This document shows positions 59,281-64,000 of a stretch of 64,000 nt of DNA, piece by piece (within the stretch, counting starts at the first letter, position 1; each line of letters starts with the position of its first letter). Both the position numbers and the translations under genes were made by a program. The notes under the pieces are model-generated. The model worked only from the letters and a program-made list of their open reading frames with translations. It ran no database searches and was not told the origin of the DNA. Origin of the DNA: UKL13-3 sp964392775 (GTDB lineage Bacteria; Bacteroidota; Bacteroidia; UKL13-3); NCBI GenBank assembly GCA_964392775.1, contig CAYMRD010000011.1:1-64000 (forward strand), given 5' to 3'.

Positions 59281-61077
59281 ATGTTTACGGCACACCTCAA
59301 GAGCATCATCAGCAGCCTTCCCGACAGTCCCGGTGTTTATAAATACTACGACAGCGAAGGGGTATTGATGTATATCGGTAAAGCCAAAAAACTTAAAAAG
59401 CGTGTCTCATCCTATTTTACCAAATCACACGACAGCCGAAAAACGGCCGTGATGGTAAGCAAGATTGCCGATATTCAATTCACACTGGTAGATTCGGAGA
59501 TTGATGCCTTGCTGCTCGAAAATTCGCTTATCAAAACCTTTCAGCCCAGATTTAATATCAGCTTAAAGGACGATAAAACCTATCCATGGATCTGCATCAA
59601 AAAGGAACGGTTTCCACGCATTTTTTCTACCCGGCAGTATATCAAGGATGGTTCAGAGTATTTTGGTCCCTATGCATCGGGAAGCATGAAACATACCATA
59701 TTGGATACGATTAGAGGATTGTATCCAACCCGGAATTGCAACCTGCATTTATCTCAATCCAATATTGAAGAAGGAAAGTTTAAGGCTTGCCTCGAATACC
59801 AGATTGGCAATTGCAAAGCACCCTGCATTGGAGTACAGTCGGAAGAAGACTACAATGCCTCCATCAAAGAAATCAAGAGCATTCTGAAAGGCAATACCGG
59901 AGTAGTGCAACAACAGCTTAAACAGAACATGCAGGAAGCAGCAGCAGAATTGCGTTTTGAAGCAGCAGCACAGTACAAAAGGAAACTCGATATACTGGCT
60001 AATTACCAAAGCAAATCAACTATTGTAACTTCCATTCCCAATGATGTGGATGTATTTAGTATAGTGAGTGATGATAAGTTTGCGTTCGTAAATTTCTTAA
60101 AAGTATCAAACGGAATGGTGATTCAAACCCAAACCTTTGAACTCAAAAAGAAACTGGAAGAAACCAAGGAAGAACTGCTGGAGTTTGCCATTGGTGAAGT
60201 GCGCGAACAATACAAAAGTGTTTCGAGAGAGGTGATCATTCCGTTTCCTCTGGAGCTGGAGGACGAGCGCATAACCTTTACCATTCCTAAGGCAGGAGAT
60301 AAAAAACAACTGCTCGATCTTTCGTACAAAAACGCGATATATTATAAGAAAGAGAAATTATCGCAGTATGAAAAACTCAACCCGGACCTGAAAGTAGAGC
60401 GGGTACTTACCCAAATGCAACAAGATCTCCGACTCAAAACTCTACCACGCCATATCGAGTGTTTTGATAACTCCAATATACAGGGAAACTTCCCGGTGTC
60501 GGCTATGGTGGTATTTAAAAATGCCAAACCCAGCAAAAAGGATTACCGTCACTTTAATGTACAAACGGTTGTTGGTCCCGATGATTTTGCTACCATGCGT
60601 GAGGTTATATTCAGACGGTACCGCAGGGTGCTGGATGAACAAGAATCATTGCCTGATTTAATTATTGTAGACGGAGGGAAGGGACAACTGAGTTCTGCCA
60701 TTGAGAGTTTAAAAGCTCTGGATTTATACGGCAAAGTTCCAATTTTGGGCATTGCCAAGCGATTGGAAGAACTGTATTACCCCGAAGATGAATTGCCTTT
60801 GTATATTGATAAGAAATCAGAAACCCTCAAAATTATTCAGCAACTTAGGGACGAGGCTCACCGGTTTGGAATTACCCATCACCGCAACCGTAGAAGTAAA
60901 GGAACTATCAAATCAGAATTGAGCGAAATCAAAGGTATTGGGCAGGAAACACAAAAAATCTTGCTGAGCGAGCTGAAATCGGTTAAGCGCATTCGTGAAT
61001 CTACTTTCGAATTATTGGCTGATATCATTGGACCTGCAAAGGCTAAACTGGTTTGGGGACATTTTCATCAAAGCTAA
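59281..61077 (+). CDS. uvrC: Excinuclease ABC subunit C
   Basis: Makes the 3' and 5' incisions in nucleotide excision repair with UvrB. 598 residues, full length. N-terminal GIY-YIG nuclease domain (DSPGVYKYYDSEGVLMYIGKAKKLKKRV), UVR domain (AAAELRFEAAAQYKRKLDIL, about 215-235), the RNase H-like endonuclease domain (HIECFDNSNIQGN, DLIIVDGGKGQLSSA), and C-terminal helix-hairpin-helix (GIGQETQKILLSELKSVKRI). The ATG directly follows TATTTTGCGGC. Confidence 0.97.
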   Translation: MFTAHLKSIISSLPDSPGVYKYYDSEGVLMYIGKAKKLKKRVSSYFTKSHDSRKTAVMVSKIADIQFTLVDSEIDALLLENSLIKTFQPRFNISLKDDKTYPWICIKKERFPRIFSTRQYIKDGSEYFGPYASGSMKHTILDTIRGLYPTRNCNLHLSQSNIEEGKFKACLEYQIGNCKAPCIGVQSEEDYNASIKEIKSILKGNTGVVQQQLKQNMQEAAAELRFEAAAQYKRKLDILANYQSKSTIVTSIPNDVDVFSIVSDDKFAFVNFLKVSNGMVIQTQTFELKKKLEETKEELLEFAIGEVREQYKSVSREVIIPFPLELEDERITFTIPKAGDKKQLLDLSYKNAIYYKKEKLSQYEKLNPDLKVERVLTQMQQDLRLKTLPRHIECFDNSNIQGNFPVSAMVVFKNAKPSKKDYRHFNVQTVVGPDDFATMREVIFRRYRRVLDEQESLPDLIIVDGGKGQLSSAIESLKALDLYGKVPILGIAKRLEELYYPEDELPLYIDKKSETLKIIQQLRDEAHRFGITHHRNRRSKGTIKSELSEIKGIGQETQKILLSELKSVKRIRESTFELLADIIGPAKAKLVWGHFHQS

Positions 61078-61153
61078 TGTTGGCTATTTGTAACCTTTTA
61101 ATTAAGTTTGGAAAAACTATCAGTTATTTTTTAACCCTAAAACAATCTTACAC

Positions 61154-61834
61154 ATGAAAAAACTATTACTAAGTTTATTATCTATCATTTCTCTATCGGC
61201 ATTTGCCCAAAAGGACTTAAGCATTACATTATTGGAGCCTCTCGATAGTGCTGAAATTAATTCACTAAGACCATTTGACGTTGCCCTCTCTGTTAAAAAT
61301 GCAGGCACAGATACCATTTTGGCAACGGATTCTTTTATTGTTATTTTGGGTATAGGTGGCAACGTAATAACCGCAGCGATGTATGGGGCGGAAATAATTC
61401 CCGGAGACTCTATTCTCCAAGGAGGAGCATTAACCATAACTCTTCCGTCAGATCTTGGCTGGGCACCTTTTTTTGCTGCCGTAAGTTTTAAAGATACTGT
61501 AGCCAATGTTGACCCAAATCTTGGTAATAACATCGACTTTAGTATAGTGAATTTGCGTGTATTCCCTACAGGTTTAGCGCAACTTCAAGCTTTGGCAAAT
61601 TCCGTTACTGCTTATCCAAATCCTGCCAATACAGAGTTTACCCTTACAATGGATGCGTCAAACGCAACAGTTGAAATTATGGATATAACCGGCAGGTCAA
61701 TTGAAAGTGCCGCTGTTACCATGGGTGAGGCTCGTTTGAATGTAAGCAGCTACAACAATGGCGTGTACTTCTATAACGTTCGCAATGAAGCGGGATCGAT
61801 GGTGAAATCAGGTAAGTTTACCGTAAGTCACTAA
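61154..61834 (+). CDS. Secreted protein with Ig-like (CARDB-type) domain and T9SS sorting domain
   Basis: 226 residues with signal peptide MKKLLLSLLSIISLSAFA. A CARDB/Ig-like domain of about 110 residues (SITLLEPLDSAEINSLRPFDVALSVKNAGTDTI) is followed by a T9SS type A sorting domain from VTAYPNPANTEFTLTMD to VKSGKFTVSH. It is followed by a rho-independent terminator at 61857. Function unknown; probably a surface or matrix protein. Confidence 0.88.
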   Translation: MKKLLLSLLSIISLSAFAQKDLSITLLEPLDSAEINSLRPFDVALSVKNAGTDTILATDSFIVILGIGGNVITAAMYGAEIIPGDSILQGGALTITLPSDLGWAPFFAAVSFKDTVANVDPNLGNNIDFSIVNLRVFPTGLAQLQALANSVTAYPNPANTEFTLTMDASNATVEIMDITGRSIESAAVTMGEARLNVSSYNNGVYFYNVRNEAGSMVKSGKFTVSH

Positions 61835-61856
61835 AATTATTTTTCTTTTAATAAAA

Positions 61857-61888
61857 GGCTGGAACACACAATTGTTCCGGCCTTTTTT
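61857..61888 (+). terminator. Rho-independent terminator after the T9SS protein gene
   Basis: GGCTGGAAC/GTTCCGGCC stem with an 8-nt loop (one G-T pair), then TTTTTT. 23 bp after the stop codon. Confidence 0.85.
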
Positions 61889-61942
61889 ATGGAATGCTCA
61901 AAAATAATTTTCACAAAAAGTTTTACATGTAAAAAGTATTTC

Positions 61943-61950
61943 TATCTTTG
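61943..61950 (+). promoter_or_regulatory. Promoter -7 element TATCTTTG for tRNA-Arg
   Basis: Perfect TAnnTTTG 18 nt upstream of the mature tRNA 5' end. Confidence 0.65.
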
Positions 61951-61968
61951 CCACCCTCAATAACAAAT

Positions 61969-62042
61969 GGTTTTGTAGCTCAATTGGATAGAGCATCTCA
62001 CTACGGATGAGAAGGTTTGGGGTTCGAATCCCTACAAGACCA
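61969..62042 (+). tRNA. tRNA-Arg (anticodon ACG)
   Basis: 74 nt forming a full cloverleaf. Acceptor GGTTTTG/CAAGACC with discriminator A. D arm with AGCTCAATTGGATAGAGCA. Anticodon arm TCTCA-CTACGGA-TGAGA with ACG at the centre of the loop, read as inosine to decode CGU/CGC/CGA. T arm with GTTCGAATCC. CCA is not encoded (ACTA follows). A promoter element lies just upstream and a strong terminator just downstream, so it is transcribed alone. Confidence 0.97.
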
Positions 62043-62044
62043 CT

Positions 62045-62073
62045 AACCGCGAGCTTTGCCTCGCGGTTTTTTT
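62045..62073 (+). terminator. Rho-independent terminator of the tRNA-Arg gene
   Basis: AACCGCGAG-CTTTGC-CTCGCGGTT followed by a T run, three bases after the tRNA. Confidence 0.93.
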
Positions 62074-62195
62074 ATGCTAAAAATCATGTAGCAATTGGCA
62101 CACTGGCTAAATCTTTATGCTACTTTCGGTGTTTATAACTATTCAAGAATCACTTTTGGCTAATTACTATTTTTACAGCCTTAATATTGGAATTT

Positions 62196-63152
62196 ATGTC
62201 AAATACTCCCGAAAAAATTGAATGTTTAATCATTGGCAGCGGACCTGCCGGTTATACTGCTGCGATTTATGCTGCCAGAGCTGATATGAAACCTGTAGTT
62301 TATGCGGGTATGCAACCCGGTGGTCAGTTGACCATCACCACTGATGTGGAAAATTATCCGGGTTATCCTGATGGAATCATGGGTCCTGAAATGATGGAAA
62401 ACTTCCGCAAACAAGCCGAACGCTTGGGTGCTGATATTCGTTACGGGATGGTTACAAAGGTTGATTTTACAGGAAAACCACCCTATAAAGTTATTGTGGA
62501 TGAAAAACAGGAAATCCTTGCCGAAACAGTAATCATTTCAACCGGAGCATCGGCTAAATGGTTGGGTATACCTTCCGAAGAAAAACTGAATGGATATGGT
62601 GTTTCAGCTTGTGCTGTATGTGACGGATTTTTCTTCCGCGGTAAAGATGTAGCCATTGTTGGAGCTGGTGATACCGCTTGTGAAGAGGCCAGCTACCTTG
62701 CCAAAATATGTAACAAAGTATACATGATTGTACGCAGAGATGAGTTCCGCGCCAGCAAAGCCATGCAGCACCGTGTGATGAATACACCCAATATTGAGGT
62801 GTTGTTTAACAGTGAAACAGATGAGATTTTAGGTGAAACCAAAGTGGAAGGAGCCCGAATCAAAAACAATCAAACCGGAGATGCCAAAGAAATCAGCATT
62901 CAGGGATTTTTTGTGGCAATTGGTCACCAGCCGAATACCGAAATTTTCAAACCATATATTACTATGGATGAAACCGGTTATATCATTACCCAGCCTGATT
63001 CTTCAAAAACCAATGTAGAGGGCGTGTTTGCCTGTGGCGATGCGCAGGATAAAATTTACCGTCAGGCTGTTACAGCTGCAGGAAGCGGATGTATGGCAGC
63101 CTTGGATGCCGAACGTTACCTGTCGGCTAAACACCATGCCGCGGCTCATTAA
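62196..63152 (+). CDS. trxB: Thioredoxin-disulfide reductase
   Basis: NADPH-dependent flavoenzyme that reduces thioredoxin. The ATG at 62196 gives 318 residues, the normal length; the longest frame begins with a TTG three codons earlier. FAD motif GSGPAGYTAAIYAARA, redox-active CAVCDG, NADP motif GAGDTACEEASYLA, and terminal GCMAALDAERYL. Every catalytic element is present. Palindromic element copy C follows its stop codon. Confidence 0.96.
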   Translation: MSNTPEKIECLIIGSGPAGYTAAIYAARADMKPVVYAGMQPGGQLTITTDVENYPGYPDGIMGPEMMENFRKQAERLGADIRYGMVTKVDFTGKPPYKVIVDEKQEILAETVIISTGASAKWLGIPSEEKLNGYGVSACAVCDGFFFRGKDVAIVGAGDTACEEASYLAKICNKVYMIVRRDEFRASKAMQHRVMNTPNIEVLFNSETDEILGETKVEGARIKNNQTGDAKEISIQGFFVAIGHQPNTEIFKPYITMDETGYIITQPDSSKTNVEGVFACGDAQDKIYRQAVTAAGSGCMAALDAERYLSAKHHAAAH

Positions 63153-63164
63153 TTAAAAATAAAT

Positions 63165-63270
63165 GACTATCGGGATATTGCCCCCCTGCCCCCTGCCCCT
63201 GGCGGGGACTAGCCGCACACTTTCTAAAAGACTTTAGGGTTAGGGGGCAGGGGGCAATATTCCGATGGTC
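63165..63270. repeat. Dispersed palindromic element, family 1, copy C
   Basis: About 106 bp. Terminal arms of about 30 nt (GACTATCGGGATATTGCCCC... and ...GGGGCAATATTCCGATGGTC) pair with one indel and two mismatches. The core GGCGGGGACTAGCCGCACACTTTCTAAAAGAC is shared with copies A and B, but the GTGCGCG part is missing. The arms contain CCCCCTGCCCCCTGCCCC runs. It separates trxB from the hydrolase gene. Confidence 0.88.
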
Positions 63271-63285
63271 AGTAAAAATAAATCT

Positions 63286-64000
63286 ATGAAATATATTTTG
63301 GTATGGGTTGCTCTGGCAGCAGCCCAAATAAGTATCGCACAACGTAACTGTTGTTCTGTTAACAATGTAACCATGAACAATGCTGCATTGGCCATGAATG
63401 ATGCCTTTGTGCAAGCCCATGCCGAACCTAAAGCCTTTACCCTCGAAAATCCTAAAGGGGAGATGGTGGAGTTTGCTACAACTGATGGTAAAATGGCTAA
63501 GGCTTACTTGATTAAGCCGGCCCGCAAAAGCAAAAAATACCTGTTTGTGTTTCACGAATGGTGGGGATTGAATGACTATATCAAAAAAGAAGCAGAGCAA
63601 TATGCGGCCGATTTAAAAGATGTAAATGTACTGGCTATTGATTTGTACGATGGACAGGCTGCTACAACCCGGGAAGATGCAGCAAAACTCATGGGTGCAA
63701 TGACGGATGCCCGGGCACGGGCGATTGTGAACGGAGCCTTGACCTTTGCCGGAAAAAAAGCAATGGTAGCCACAACAGGTTGGTGTATGGGCGGAGCCTG
63801 GAGCTTGCAAACAGCTATTGAAGGACAGCAAAAAGTGGTAGGATGTGTGATGTATTACGGGTTTCCGGAGATGAATGTAGAAAAGCTAAAACTGTTGCAA
63901 ACAGATATTCTCGGTATTTTTGCCGAGAAAGATGCTTTCATCAATGTTGAAACAGTAAAGGAGTTTGAAGGAAAAGTGAAAGAAGCAGGGAAAAGCATTA
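63286..64000 (+). CDS. Dienelactone hydrolase family protein, secreted (runs off the window)
   Basis: Opens with ATG 63286 and remains open to the end of the window (238 codons), so the C-terminus is missing. Signal peptide MKYILVWVALAAAQISIA, then an alpha/beta-hydrolase: FVFHEWWGLNDYIKKEAEQYAADL, VLAIDLYDG, and the nucleophile elbow ATTGWCMGGAW with Cys in the catalytic position, as in dienelactone hydrolases. The Asp/His of the triad would lie near (FAEKDAF) and beyond the edge. The exported form with an N-terminal spacer is common in Bacteroidota; substrate unknown. Confidence 0.88.
   Translation, partial: MKYILVWVALAAAQISIAQRNCCSVNNVTMNNAALAMNDAFVQAHAEPKAFTLENPKGEMVEFATTDGKMAKAYLIKPARKSKKYLFVFHEWWGLNDYIKKEAEQYAADLKDVNVLAIDLYDGQAATTREDAAKLMGAMTDARARAIVNGALTFAGKKAMVATTGWCMGGAWSLQTAIEGQQKVVGCVMYYGFPEMNVEKLKLLQTDILGIFAEKDAFINVETVKEFEGKVKEAGKSI

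Overview
The window is a stretch of chromosome from a member of the Bacteroidota. The signs are: Bacteroidota-type promoters (TAnnTTTG and a TAnnTTCG variant), secreted proteins ending in type IX secretion (T9SS) sorting domains, a TonB receptor with a carboxypeptidase-like N-terminal domain, BshB1 of bacillithiol synthesis, and Bacteroidota-restricted families (HYC_CC_PP, DUF2911, DUF4199, DUF5686, DUF5808). Most of it is ordinary housekeeping sequence. I see no prophage, insertion sequence, CRISPR array or rRNA. There is one tRNA, Arg(ACG). Genus and species cannot be told from the sequence.

Layout. 1-339: a decayed XRE/HigA-like regulator beside a strong hairpin. 340-3383 (-): TerC-like membrane protein, miaA, mpl. 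3497-4718 (+): lipoprotein and SDR-type oxidoreductase. 4798-12801 (-): secreted M36 protease, small unknown protein, M1 peptidase followed by dihydroorotase, prfC. 12924-19114 (+): SET-domain protein, kelch/T9SS protein, lhgO-thioesterase-YihY operon, Ca3427-like binding-protein-fold gene with a fatty acid hydroxylase. 19149-21936: DUF2911, helical repeat protein, pepT, GNAT. 22141-26381: hybrid histidine kinase with HPt, convergent with an NtrC-family regulator, then a small secreted PepSY-like protein. 26753-31114: Uup-like ABC-F ATPase, deoxynucleoside kinase, aspartase. 31186-34425 (-): metal operon (HYC_CC_PP, TonB receptor, HMA). 34658-36658: aldehyde dehydrogenase, DinB. 36631-40420 (-): DUF4199 and three glycosyltransferases. 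40498-42218 (+): BtuF-like protein and EamA transporter. 42270-48248: T9SS YD-repeat protein, mnmA, lipoprotein/subtilase/DUF1569 operon. 48240-50661 (-): bshB1, flavin/2Fe-2S reductase, glutathione peroxidase. 51486-55171 (+): cytochrome c maturation genes ccmC-D-E-F. 55321-58573 (-): unknown, DUF5808, DUF5686. 58671-64000 (+): ferredoxin-like protein, uvrC, T9SS protein, tRNA-Arg, trxB and a partial dienelactone hydrolase.

Three things stand out. First, the intergenic spaces carry several unrelated families of short palindromic repeats. One of about 105-125 bp has three copies (17521, 28661, 63165) with terminal inverted repeats and a shared core. Second, eight genes have a TAnnTTTG/TAnnTTCG promoter element ending only 4-5 nt before the start codon, which predicts leaderless mRNAs; the same element helps choose starts for several other genes. 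Third, CcmE carries CxxxY where the classical heme-binding motif is HxxxY, which points to the variant (System I*) cytochrome c maturation route.

Products were assigned by reading motifs and by family recall, with no database search. Start codons that differ from the longest open frame are explained in each entry.
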